A stretch of DNA of 64,000 nt from Lepidurus packardi (lineage: Eukaryota > Arthropoda > Branchiopoda > Notostraca > Triopsidae), in contig JAKZAN010000004.1 in assembly GCA_023053545.1 (NCBI GenBank), positions 11,941,235 through 12,005,234 on the forward strand. Direction: 5' to 3'. Positions within the stretch are counted from its first letter, which is position 1, and each line of letters starts with the position of its first letter. The notes beneath the pieces were generated by a model, which saw only the letters and a list, made by a program, of their open reading frames with translations, was not told the DNA's origin and did no database searches. Shown piece by piece: positions 34,401 to 46,299 of this stretch. Both the position numbers and the translations under genes were made by a program.

Positions 34401-37400
34401 CGAAACAGTGCAGATAGTGCAAAAAACAACACAAAAAAGCTTTTTTGGCAGGAATTTGAACGTGTTTGCTAACCTCGACACATGACGGCTCGAGGAGCAA
34501 ATGCTTGGGTACTAGTTTGAGAGTGCCGGCAGTTTGAGAGTTAACTGGCAGAGACGTAGTAGTCGGCTCGGTCTCCTCCAAGAGGATGACGTCATCACTG
34601 TCTTGACTGTTTTCCTCTTGAGCGAGGGGAGGAGCGAGCGACAACGGAGGAGTAATGGCTGAGGGCGTGGCTTCGGGCACGGAAGGAGGGGACTTGTCAG
34701 GTGTAACGGGGCGGCTCACCGCTTCTTTTACCTGAGGCTCGTCGATTCCGGGCCGCTCTTGAGCATAATCGCGACAGTCGCGAGTCGATTCCTCTTCCGG
34801 TTCATCCGCGTCGTCTTCCCGTTCGCGTTTGTGCAGCTTCACGCCGTCCAAGTCCAATTGGGACACTTGCTTGTTGCTCACAGGAAGTAAATGGGGGCGT
34901 TTAGCCGGCGAAACGCCGTCATCCGTCTCATCTTCGGTTAAACCCGCTCGATGACGCTCGTAAGGCAGTAATAACCTACAATAAAGTACACATCATTATT
35001 TCTCTAATGTATCTCTTAATCCTATTTATTTTCCTATTTTCAGTCTACATAAAAATTGAATCTAAATTCAAATTACCGTTCGTAATGCCTGCGGGTACAC
35101 GTAGCCGCAGAAGTATTGGAAGGTTGTCCTCCCAGTTCCACATAAATTCGCTTCCAGAGTTTATATGCCACCGCTGCGTCATATCCGCCCATATCTTGGA
35201 CCTTTTGGAAAAAGCAAAACAAGTCCACTGTCGTCGGAAGAGAGAAAGTGCCGCATTAGATCTCAGTAAATATAACAAAAATTTAAAAAAAAAAATAGAG
35301 GCACCCAAAATTCAAAAGGAAATTCGAATTAGAATTAGACATTGAAACATTACGTTGTTTGAAGCCGAGACTCGGAACTCGCTCAATGGGCGTGCCCCTG
35401 TCTTGCATAAAGGTATGCAAACTCTGCAGAAAGGTGTTTTCGTTGAAGGACCGGTAGAGATGCTTCCGGTTTTTGTAGTTGGCCATGGGCGGAAGGAGAA
35501 CCGTCTTGCAACGGGATTTATTGGGCGTGTCTTTACTCTAGCGTAAGCGAAAAATGACATTAATTTTCGTGGGCTTGTCAAGATCGATTCTTGTGGGAAG
35601 GAAGGTTATGGGGCGGAAAGAAAGGAATCGTAAAAGAAAACTAGAATCAAATGATACCTTGACAGACGACCGGGCAGTACTGGCGGACGATTCGGATTCA
35701 TTGGATTCTGAACTAGGTGAAGGACTCCTCTTCTTCCGTTTCCGGCGTGGTCTGCCTTTCCATTTCGGAGCTAGAATGTCCAATGTTTTTGAATTACTGC
35801 ACTTTTTTTCAACGCTAATGACGAATTCTCACATAGACCAAAAGTAATCGATTCTTTTTAAACCAAAGCCAACGAAGGCACCTATTTCACCTATTGTTGT
35901 AATCTATTCTTATTGCCAATCAAAAGGACCTGTCATAAGTTCCCTTAAGTTATAAATGAGACAAATAAGTTAAGAAGACAAGTAAAGAAACATTCCCATA
36001 CCAAGTATAATAAGCATTTCATTAAAAAAAATAATCCAATTTATCAATACATTAGTATCCGTAAGTTATTGTCATTTTTTAAAATTTAGCAGTAGCATTT
36101 GACATAGTATTACACATTCTAGTACAGACTATATTACGGTAGAATCTTAGCAATACAATAGATGGCGCTTATTGTGATCGCGTTTGTCAACTAAATATCG
36201 ATTACAGTAAGCGACGATTCCAATAACTGAAAATCGGAAATATTCAATAGAATGCTCGGATGAATCGTATCAGTATCAGAAAGTTATTATCAGTTAGTAT
36301 CTGTTAGTATCAGTAAGTTATTGTCTTTTTTAAATTTAGCAGTAGCATTTGACATATTATTACACATTCCAATACAGACTATATATTACGGTACAATTTT
36401 AGCAATACAATAGATGCCGCTTATTGTGATCGCGTTTGTCAACTAAATATCGATTACAGTAAGCGACGATTCTAATAACTAAAAATCGGAAATATGCAAT
36501 AGAATGCTCCGATGAATCGGCGCGTGAAACGAACTAGCTTAGTAACAGTAAATTATTGTCATTTTTTAAAATTTAGCAGTAGTATTTGACATATTATTAC
36601 ACATTCCAGTACAGACTATATTGCAGTAGAATTTTAGCAATACAATAGATGGCGCTTATTGTGATCGCGTTTGTCAACTGAATATCGATTACAGTAAGCG
36701 ACGATTCTAATAACCGAAAATCAGACATATTTAATAGAATTCCTTTTTCTAGGTTCACGACACCCCCTATTGTTGATTTCGTAACGATTTTTCAACTATT
36801 TTGATAGAAATGATTGCGGAATTCCTAACTTAACGACCGCTTCATTTTGCAGCCAATCTTTCAAATGTAACTTGTCCTAAGTTTCAATGCGCCGCAACTT
36901 CTCTTTTCCATTTGAATCAACTCTTTTCTTCTTCGTCGCCATTTTTGTAGAATCACACGTCTAAAACACAACTACACAACGCCTTTGAAGCCTATTCCTA
37001 CGCTTAGGGTTCTCAACACGGTATCCCTTCCAATTTCCCCGGTGACTTAAAAGAACTGGTCATTCAATTGAATAACCTGCTCATTTAATTGACTGAAGAG
37101 TTTTGAAGGGATTTCGCCCTACGTGCAGTAGTAGACGGGAAATGACCAGAATGTTCAAATCACTACACTCATGGAGCAATCACTACTGCCGTTTCTTTAC
37201 TGGGGAAGATTCTTTTGAAACTGATTCTAATATCCCAGTGTGATGCTGACAATCTATTGAAATGCTATGAATTTGATCATAAATCGCCCCTTTAAAATTT
37301 GATTCCATAAAGCGGCTGATACTAATAACCGGTGATCACAATAAGCGGCATCTATTGCAATTCTAGGAAGTTAAACATCGATATCAGTATCATTATTGTT

Positions 37401-40400
37401 AACTCAGTTTCGATATCAATGGTTAAGATACCTATTGCACTTCTAGGAAGTTAAACATCGATATCAGTATCATTATTAAGTCAGTTTCGATATCAATAGT
37501 TGATATCTACTGCACTTCTAGAAAGTTAAACATCGATATCAGTATCATTATTGTTAACTCAGTTTCGATATCAATAGTTAAGATATCTATTGCACTTCTA
37601 GAAAGTTAAACATCGATATCAGTATCACTATTGTTAACTCAGTTTCGATTTCAATAGTTAAGATATCTATTGCACTTCTAGAAAGTTAAACATCGATATC
37701 AGTATCACTATTGTTAACTCAGTTTCGATGTCAATAGTTAAGATATCTATTGCACTTCTAGAAAGTTAAACATCGATATCAGTATCACTATTGTTAACTC
37801 AGTTTCGATTTCAATAGTTAAGATATCTATTGCACTTCTAGAAAGTTAAACATCGATATCAGTATCATTATTGTTAACTCAGTTTCGATATCAATAGTTA
37901 GATATCTATTGCACTTCTAGAAGGTTAAACAACGATATCAGTATCATGATTGTTAACTCAGTTTCGATATCAATAGTTAAGATTACCAGTTCCAGTTCCA
38001 CATTTACATATCCTGTTTCTGTTTGTTCTAACGTTCCTATTCGTAATCAATAAGTACACAAAACAAGACAAACGTCCCTCCATACCCTTTCAACTGTCTT
38101 TAACAGTGAGCCTAGCTACTAACAGTAACTTAGCCCTGGGCAAAACACCCGTAACCGTTAACCTCCTACATCCGGAATTCTAATACCTTCCAACAATTCT
38201 ACCGAACATCCATCATATAACCGCTATACAAACCATTCAACCTTGTTTTGGTTTTGGTTTCACGTCGTGCACTGTAAACAAACACAAGTAGCAAGTAAAC
38301 ACGCCAAACAAACATACCAAGCAAGTCACTTTCTTGACTTTCTTGACTTCCAAAAAAAAGGAAAAAAAGACATAAGAGCTTACCTAAATGATTGCATAAA
38401 AGAGGATGGTCTTCCAGTTCCGGGTAATCGAACGTATTCTTGCAAAAAAGAACTGGGGTGGCGCGATGAGGTAAAACAAGGGCCCCCAGGGCTTGAAGTA
38501 CGCCTTGCGCCCATAAGGCTTGGTTACAACCCTCGAAACGCCGCAAGGCCGCTCGGTACCGGCAATAGTTTGCGTAGCTGAGTACCAGTACTTTGGAACT
38601 AATTGGATCTGCTTCCGAACCTACAAAAACAGACCCCAGGCACGAAACCAAACAGAAAAATAGGATTAAAAACGCTTATTTCTTTGTGTTTCTCTTGATG
38701 AGATTCGTTGATTCATAGCACTGCCTTTCCCACCCGATGACGTCATAATGCATCCAGCTTATCTTTCACTCTTTTCCCTGGCTCTGTGCCAAATTGTCAA
38801 ACAGCACTCGCTTAAAATCATTCCATTTTTTTTTTAACAAAATTCTCCCTTCGATACAAGTTCCGTGCTCTTGCACTCCATATTTCAAAAATTCTTTTTT
38901 TAAAAAAAATCTTAAAATTCGTTTTTTAAAAAAATTATCTTAAAATAATAATAATAATCAAAATTCGTTTAAAAAAGTAATAACGTCCTTTTGGCTGATT
39001 CTATCTAAAAAAATTACATAGTGTATACTTAAATTATAGTAATATTGTTATAAATAACTTTCATATTTAGAAATAACTTTCCATATTTCAAAAATTCTTT
39101 TTTTTTTAAAGATCTTAAAATTCGTTTTAAAAAAATAATCTTAAAATAATAATAATAATAATCAAAATTCGTTTAAAAAATAATAACGTCCATTTGGCAG
39201 ATTATATCTAAAAAAAAATACATATTGTATACTTAAATTATAGTAGCCTACTATTGTTATAAATAACTTTCATATTTAGAAATAACTTTCCATATTTCAA
39301 AAATTCTTTTTTTAAGAAAAATCTTAAAATTCGTTTAAAAAAAAATAATAATCTTAAAATAATAATAATAATCACAATTCGTTTAAAAAAGTAATAGCGT
39401 CCTTTTGGCTGATTCTATCTAAAAAAATACATATTGTATACTTAAATTATAGTACTATTGTTATAAATAACTTTCATATTTAGAAATAACTTTCCATATG
39501 TAAAAAATTCTTTTTTTTTAAAAAAAAAATCTTACAATTCGTTTTAAAAAAATAATCTTAAAATAATAATAATAATCAAAATTCGTTTAAAAAATAATAA
39601 CGTCCATTTGGCAGATTATATCTAAAAAGAAATTACATATGGTATACTTAAATTATAGTACTATTGTTATAAATAACTTTCATATTTAGAAATCACTTTC
39701 CATATTTCAAAAATTCTTTTTTTAAAAACAATCTTAAAATTAAAATAAAAATATTATAATAAATAATTATAATAAAAATATTAAAAAAATATTATAATAA
39801 AAAAATAATCTTAAAATAATAATAATAATCTTAAAATTCGTTTTAAAAAAATAATAACGTCCTTTTGGCTGATTCTATCTAAAAAATTACATAGTGTATA
39901 CTTAAATTATAATACTATTGTTATAAATAACTTTCATTTAAAATTTTTTTACATTTAAAATTATTTCATTTAAAATTATTGTGTACTGCGTTCATGTACA
40001 AATTCGACCGTTCACCGCAACAGGCGTCAGCCTACGCGGGTTAAATAAATAAAAAAAAATATATATTTTTATTTGTATAATAAATAGATATAGGAAATTG
40101 CTTTTAAGAGCACAAGAAGCCGAGCTGGAGCGGAGTAATAAATTAAACTGACCTAAAGGAACTGGCTTGCATAGACAGTTTTGTACAAGTCTTCGTGAGA
40201 AACGGGGAGGAAAAATGCAGATGTATGGAGAGAAAAGGAGGAGGAGGAGGAGGAGGGGAAAAACAAACAAGTTCCGCGTAGACACAGAAAGTGAGTTTCC
40301 TATAAAACGCTCCTCGGAGTTGGCCAGGAAGTTGTAATAGCTCCTGGCCCTTTTCTTTTAGTTATTGATTAGGAAACAGAAGAGGGGAAACGGAGAAACA

Positions 40401-43359
40401 CAAACTTTTGGATTCCCCCAAACAAGCCTTGCATAACTAATCTCTTCAAATAAGCAAACAGATAAATTCCAATTCTTAAGTTGATTACTGTCTATTCTAA
40501 TTTATTACGACACTGATTAGTGTTCTAGCTCAAGTCTCCGGCTTCTCTTCCCAATCTTTCTTTCGTTAGAAGCTTTTAATTGAGCAATCTTGAACGTAAA
40601 GTGCGGATTTTTTGCACGGTTCATGTGGCACAATCCAAAATGGCACCATCTTGCGTCATAGATAGAATAAGAGATTCCCTGGAGCAATGTTTCCAGCTGG
40701 GGGAAATTCCTCACGACGTTTCCTCTCGTTTTTCAATTCCTTCGCAATACATTGCGATGAAAAAAAAAAAAGAGGCGAAAAAATGCCCAGAAAATAAAAA
40801 AAAAATACACTTCGAGATTTCGTTCAATAGCTTTCATAAACGTATTGTTTTGTTTTTATTTATTTTTTCGTCTAGAGAACCCAAAAACGCGAAGCTTGGT
40901 TGATTTGGCGTGTCAATCGAGTGTCAAGCTGACATGTGACCTGAGCGAGGTCACAGAAATTCGGATTCGGAGCCCTTGAAAAAAAATCTCCCGAAAATAA
41001 GTAAAAAATTAGGCTAAAAAAATGAGCATTGTTTGTAGGATTAGGAAAGGATTAGGAAAGCGCAAGTACGCAACAGGAATGACACCAAGATGACTGCTGG
41101 AAAGAAGCAGAACGCGATTCGACGACAAACTCGTTCCTTCACGAAGGAAAAGGGAATAAAAAGGAATTATGGCCTTGGAATCCTTCTCCGTTTTGAAGTA
41201 TGTCCTTATAAATAAGCAATAAGTAATCGCTTGATCTGAAAGACATGGGTAAGCAGATTTAATCAACTCCTAGTCTAATGGAGTCACAAGTCACTTCGGA
41301 GTAACCCCTGGAAAGGCCTAAGCAGTTCATTCACCTCTTAACACGCCCTTTCCGGACAAATTAGATCTTTGGCATAGCAGTAAAAGCCTTGCGAATAGCC
41401 ATGACGTCATTGACCTATTCTGAATCTCACTTCAAATCAGTAAGGAACACTAGAAAGACGCGGAATATATCAAGCACGTTACAATAAACAGAAAAATCCA
41501 AAGAAAAGCTTGGTAAATCACAAGAAACTCCCGAAATAAGCCGTGACGTCATTGGAATTTTCTTTTTTTTTTTTTAAATAAAAATCAACTAAATAATTAA
41601 AAAAAAAATCAACTAAATAATTTTAAAAAAATCAACTAAATAATTCAATCAAACAAATCAACTAACACAAGAAAACTAAGAATACGCGAACTAATTCAAG
41701 TAACAAAAAAATACAAAAATTAAAAGAAAAAGATAATAATAAAAAAAGCCATGTTATTGGAATTTTCTTCTTTTTTTAAGAAAAACCAACAAATCAACTG
41801 AATTCAGTCAAGAAAACTAAGACTACGCGAAGTAATTCAAGTAACAAAAAATACAAAAATTAAAAGAAAAAAGATAATAATAAAAAAAAGCCATGTTATT
41901 GTAATTTTCTTCTTTTTTTTAGGAAAACCCAACAAATCAACTAAATTCAGTCAAGAAAACTAAGAATACGTGAAGTAATTCAAGAAAACTAAGAATACGC
42001 GAAGTAATTCAAGTAACAAAAAAATACAAAAATTACAAGAAAAAGATAATAATAAAAAAAGCCATGTTATGGGAATTTTCTTCTTTTTTTTAAGAAAAAC
42101 AAACACATCAACTACATTCAGTCAAGAAAACTAAGAATACGCGAAGTAATTCAAGAAAACTAAGAATACGCGAAGTAATTCAAGAAAACTAAGAATACGT
42201 GAAGTAATTCAAGAAAACTAAGAATACGCGAAGTAATTCAAGTAACCAAAAATACAAAAATTACAAGAAAAAGATAATAATAATAAAAAAGCCATGTTAT
42301 TGGAATTTTCTTTTTTTTAAGAAAAACAAACAAATCAACTGAATTCAGTCAAGAAAACTAAGAATACGCGAAGTAATTCAAGTAACAAAAAATAAAAAAA
42401 TTACAAGAAAAAGATAATAATAATAAAAAAGCCATGTTATTGGAATTTTCTTCTTTTTTTAAGGAAAAACCAACAAATCAACTAAATTCAGTCAAGAAAA
42501 CTAAGAATACGCGAAGTAATTCAAGAAAACTAAGACTACGCGAAGTAATTCAAGTAACCAAAAATACAAAAATTAAAAGAAAAAGATAATAATAAAAAAA
42601 GCCATGTTATGGGAATTTTCTTCTTTTTTTTAAGAAAAACAAACAAATCAACTAAATTCAGTCAAGAAAACTAAGAATACGCGAAGTAATTCAAGAAAAC
42701 TAAGACTACGCGAAGTAATTCAAGTAACCAAAAATACAAAAATTAAAAGAAAAAGATAATAATAAAAAAAGCCATGTTATTGGAATTTTCTTCTTTTTTT
42801 AAGAAAAACCAACAAATCAACTAAATTCAGTCAAGAAAACTAAGAATACGCGAAGTAATTCAAGAAAACTAAGACTACGCGAAGTAATTCAAGTAACAAA
42901 AAATACAAAAATTAAAAGAAAAAGATAATAATAAAAAAAAGCCATTTTTTTGGAATTTTCCAAGTCTTCTTCGTATAGGAACTAGAACTACATCAATCTA
43001 AAAGTCGATAAGGAATACCATCCATAGAATACCAATAAAACCCCAATTCGTTTGAACAATGTCGACAAGTTCTTTCGTGGAAGCGAAGTAAAGGTGGTCT
43101 TACCTAAGAGTTGCTTTTCCTTGATTACATCTCGCATATCCAAATGCCCCGACAGTCCTAAACCGGCTTCCCATGGGGGCGTGTCTTCCCCTAGGAGGTT
43201 GGCTCGTAAGGACGAGGACGACGTGCTGGGCGAGTCGCCGCTATTTTCCCACGCTAAGCCGCATTTCTGTCCGCGGTCCCAACTCACGTCGTCCAAGAGC
43301 CACGTGAGCAAATCGGACGCTCGCAAGACCACTTTGTCGCTAATGGAAACTACCTCGTC
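31432..43359 (-). CDS. ARID5-type chromatin regulator, 3' seven exons
   Basis: Exons 43359-43104, 38620-38384, 35770-35658, 35537-35354, 35227-35077, 34975-34474 and 33048-31432 join in frame to 1019 residues ending at a stop; upstream exons were not found. It resembles ARID5A/B, which bind AATAT-type DNA and direct PHF2 demethylase. In order: the end of the BAH-like region (DEVVSISDKVVLRASDLLTW, GHLDMRDVIKEK, VLVLSYANYCRYRAALRRF, ATPVLFCKNTFDYPELEDHP), a basic patch (APKWKGRPRRKRKKR), then the ARID (NENTFLQSLHTFMQDRGTPI with ERVPSLGFKQ, KVQDMGGYDAAVAYKLWKRI, GGQPSNTSAATCTRRHYERL). An acidic linker follows (DSDDVILLEETEP), then a very long serine/threonine/proline-rich tail ending YPGLLKEEQPPPFPKS. 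Introns of 2.6 and 4.5 kb are filled with tandem arrays, unlike the 50-100 bp introns elsewhere. An orthologue split between ARID5A and B is not expected in invertebrates. Confidence 0.9.
33235..34140. repeat. Eight-copy array of about 110-120 bp, ATCGAT-bearing
   Basis: Between the last two ARID5 exons lie eight copies of a unit with TAATCGATTTCCGATACC, TAGGATGGC, GCTTGTAAACAAGCTT, ATCATGTTTATTTGAAAAGC and GCGCC. Copies start near 33250, 33370, 33495, 33600, 33722, 33830, 33945 and 34040. The final copy is the most diverged. The perfect palindrome TTGTAAACAA/AAGCTT recurs in each. Open frames through it are repeat artefacts. Confidence 0.9.
36050..37362. mobile_element. Composite TIR element with three internal copies
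   Basis: In the 2.6-kb ARID5 intron, a unit of about 245 bp is repeated three times (core CAATAGATGGCGCTTATTGT at about 36159, 36407 and 36644). It carries ATATCGATTACAGTAAGCGA and ATTTAGCAGTAGTATTTGAC-type words. The right end (CGGTGATCACAATAAGCGGC then ATCTATTG, to 37362) is the reverse complement of that core, so the block has inverted ends. A relative lies at 45285-46266. Confidence 0.7.
37363..37985. repeat. Eight-copy array of about 80 bp
   Basis: Units of 72-81 bp contain CACTTCTAGAAAGTTAAACA, TCGATATCAGTATCA, TTGTTAACTCAGTTTCGAT and CAATAGTTAAGATATCTATTG. Copies begin near 37376, 37456, 37530, 37611, 37692, 37773, 37853 and 37931. The array abuts the right end of the TIR element, and each unit repeats that element's terminal ATCTATTGCA...TTCTAG. 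Confidence 0.9.
38860..39960. repeat. Five-copy AT-rich array of about 200-250 bp
   Basis: In the 4.5-kb ARID5 intron, units share TAACGTCCTTTTGGCTGATT, ATACTTAAATTATAGTA, TTGTTATAAATAACTTTCAT and CCATATTTCAAAAATTC, with variable A/T tracts and AATAAT runs. Copies occur near 38982, 39184, 39396, 39599 and 39857. The fourth-to-fifth spacer is lengthened by AT-rich sequence. Confidence 0.9.
39961..41529. other. ARID5 intron, non-repeat part
   Basis: No exon is supported. An open frame at 40580-40903 lacks family resemblance or acceptable splice signals. There is a short GGA-repeat patch near 40230. Confidence 0.5.
41530..42965. repeat. Nested tandem array (140-230 bp units with 33-bp subunits)
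   Basis: About eight outer units share AAAGCCATGTTATTGGAATT, TTCTTCTTTTTTTAAG, AACAAATCAACTAAATTCAG and AAAAGATAATAATAA. Inside each, one to four copies of a 33-bp subunit (AAGAAAACTAAGAATACGCG followed by AAGTAATTC) explain the variable spacing. A likely founder at 41538 reads CCGTGACGTCATTGGAATTT, suggesting the array grew from unique intron sequence. Confidence 0.9.
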
Positions 43360-43424
43360 CTAGAAACGAAACCCCAACACAGTCCAAACATGAGTACCAT
43401 TCAGTGCACGCCATCCTCACTTTT

Positions 43425-44260
43425 TCCATAGATTTTAACAGCATTATTCCAATCCAATTTTCCCTCAATTCGTCCATTCCTTCAACGTCTCTTTTAAATT
43501 ATTGACTATTTTTTTTTAACTTTTTAACATTAAAATTAGTTTAGATTTTAATAGAATTATTTTACACTTTATTTTAAAAAGAATTATTCATATTTCCCCT
43601 CAATTCGTCCATTCCTTCAGAACTTCTCTTGTAAATTATTTACAACTTTTGGACTTTTGAACATTAAAATTAGTTTTTAAAAAATATATTTTTAATAGAA
43701 TTATTTTACAATAGATTTTAACAGAATTATTCCAATCCAATTTCCCCTCAATTCGTCCATTCCTTCAACGTCCCTTTTAAATTATTGACTATTTTTTTTT
43801 TACTTTTTAACATTAAAATTAGTTTAGATTTTAATAGAATTATTTTACACTTTATTTTAAAAAGAATTATTCATATTTCCCCTCAATTCGTCCATTCCTT
43901 CAGAACTTCTCTTTTAAATTATTTACAACTTTTGGGACTTTTGAACATTAAAATTAGTTTTTAAAAAATACATTTTAATAGAATTATTTTACAAGATTAT
44001 AGTAAAGTTATTTTACAATAGATTTTAATAGAATTATTCCAATCCAATTTCCCCTCAATCGTCCATTCCTTCCCAACTTCTCTTTTACATTATTGACTAT
44101 TTTTTGCAATTTTTAACATGAAAACTAGTTTTAAAAAATATAGTTTAATAGAATTATTTTACAATAGATTTTAATAGAATTATTCCAATCCAATTTCCCC
44201 TCAATGCGTCCATTCCGTCATAACTTCCCTTTTAAATTATTTGCTATTTTTTTTTCAACT
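43425..44260. repeat. Six-copy array of about 140-150 bp
   Basis: Just upstream of the first visible ARID5 exon. Units share TTCCCCTCAATTCGTCCATT, CTTTTAAATTATT, AACATTAAAATTAGTTT and AATAGAATTATTTTAC, near 43462, 43598, 43744, 43880, 44050 and 44200. An AT-only palindromic patch follows at 44278-44342. Confidence 0.9.
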
Positions 44261-44342
44261 ACTTTATGAGCTTTTGAACATTAAATTAAATTTAAAAAAA
44301 TTAAATTTTAATTAAATTTTAATTTAATTAAATTAAAAAAAT

Positions 44343-45284
44343 AAATATTTCTAGAAAGGAGTAGAAACAATGTCTGATATATTGTCTTGCCACTATACAA
44401 TTCCCCTTCTGTTGCACTATTATTACCACGTTATGATTCATTACTGTTACTATCAGTTATTATTATTATTACTGTTATTATTAGTAGGAATAGTACTCGT
44501 AATTTTCTTTCGTTGCCTACTATCTATCGTCCTTATTAATAATAGAAATAAGCGCACAGTAATCTACTAAAAGAATATAATACATAAATAAATAGGGAAA
44601 AAAGTCATAATGTAAATGACAGACGATAACTGTGCACCTTTTCGTCTAAAACCAGGGGATCAAAGGAATCCCAAACGTGAGCTTCATAATAAACGATTCT
44701 TGGCGTATTTTTCGTCTTTTTTTTTTTTTTTTTTTTTTTTCTTTTCTTGCCGTGAGACTTGCTTTTAGTTGTCTTTTTTGAGAATCTCCAGAGCTGGTAG
44801 TAAAAAGTAAATGAAAAGAGGGGAAAAGGCGGCAACGAGAGACAAAATTTCAACTCTAGCAATCAATACTTGTCAAGATACGCAATATTACATTATGTAA
44901 AATGGGGCAATTGAGGAAAAAAAGAAAGAGAAGGGGGGGGGAGTAAGGTTTAAAAGAGCTTTCGCGTTTGAAAGATTTCCAGAATTACTTTCTTTTGTTT
45001 TGTTTTTTGGCTGGTCTCGTTCACAAGTTAATTCTCTAAAACAAGACACAAGATTCCTAGCTTAGAAACTTTGAAAAGAAGAGACTAAAAAATAAAAACG
45101 CTCAAAATGAAATAAGCTCCAAAAATGATTCCAAAATTAGACCTCAAACACTATCTGAAAACCTCCCAAGTTTTAAACATGTCATATTCTAAATCATCTT
45201 TTAACTTGAACATCATAAATAAAAGACAATGACAGCATAATAATAATAGTAAATAAATTGGAGGCAAAAATAACAGGAAACTGG
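44343..45284. other. No gene seen
   Basis: AT-rich sequence with a poly-T tract at about 44718-44740. A minus-strand frame at 44605-44862 contains a lysine run read from that tract followed by PRIVYYEAHVWDSFDPL. I cannot tie it to ARID5 or any family. Confidence 0.4.
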
Positions 45285-46266
45285 AAGTACAGTAGATGGC
45301 GCTTATCGTGATCATGTTTTGTCAACTAAATATCGATTACAGTAAGCGACGATTCTAATAACTGACAATCAGACATATTCAATAGAATGCAACGATGAAT
45401 CGGACGTGAAACTAGCTTAGTATCAGTTAGTTATTGTCATTTTTTTAAATTTAGCAGTAGCATTTGACATATTATTACACATCCCAATACAGACTATATT
45501 ACGGTACAATTTTAGCAATACAGTAGATGCCGCTTATTGTGATCGCGTTTGTCAGCAAAATATCGATTACAGTAAGCGACGATTCTAATAACTAAAAATC
45601 GGAAATATGCAATAGAATTCTCCGATGAATCGTATCAGTATCAGTAAGTTATTATCAGTTATTATCTGTTAGTATCAGTAAGTTATTGTCAATTTTTTAA
45701 ATTTAACAGTAGCATTTGACATATTACATATTACAGTACAGACTATATTACGGTACAATTGTAGCAATAGAATAGATGCCGCTTATTGTGATCGCGTTTG
45801 TCAACTAAATATCGATTACAGTAAGCGACGATTCCAATAACTGAAAATCGGAAATATTCAATAGAATTCTCCGATGAATCGTATCAGTATCAGTAAGTTA
45901 TTATCAGTTATTATCTGTTAGTATCAGTAAGTTATTGTCTTTTTTAAATTTAGCAGTAGCATTTGACATATTATTACACATTCCAATACAGACTATATAT
46001 TACGGTACAATTTTAGCAATACAGTAGATGGCGCTTATTGTGATCGCATTTGTCAAGTGAATATCGAATATCGATTACAGTAAGCGACGATTCTAATAAC
46101 TAAAAATCGGAAATACTCAATAGAATGCTCCGATGAATCGGCGCGTATAACCGATTGAAATGCTATCAATTTGATCATTCTAAATCGCCTCTTTAAAATT
46201 TGATAAATTCCATAAAGCCGCTGATTCTAATAACCGGTGATCACAATAAGCGGCCTCTATTGTCCT
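45285..46266. mobile_element. Second composite TIR element with four internal copies
   Basis: Starts at CAGTAGATGGCGCTTATCGT and ends GGTGATCACAATAAGCGGCC plus TCTATTG, its inverse. Inside are four tandem copies (cores near 45296, 45525, 45775 and 46027) of the same unit of about 245 bp as at 36050-36740. The right flank (AAATCGCCTCTTTAAAATTT) also matches 37283 onward, so both share the same outer architecture. Confidence 0.75.
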
Positions 46267-46299
46267 ACCTCACACTCCCAAGTTTAAAATTAGAAATCC

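Noticed and set aside
37363-37985. Regular 80-bp repeats resembling a CRISPR array
   Set aside because: The entire unit is conserved with no unique spacers, and the context is eukaryotic.
40580-40903. 107-codon plus-strand frame within an ARID5 intron
   Set aside because: Second half is poly-lysine from A-tracts; the first half matches no family I know.
44605-44862. Possible extra ARID5 exon ending VWDSFDPLVLDEK|gtgcac
   Set aside because: Its lysine run comes from a poly-A tract, no polypyrimidine acceptor precedes it, and it does not match the BAH N-terminal sequence expected there.
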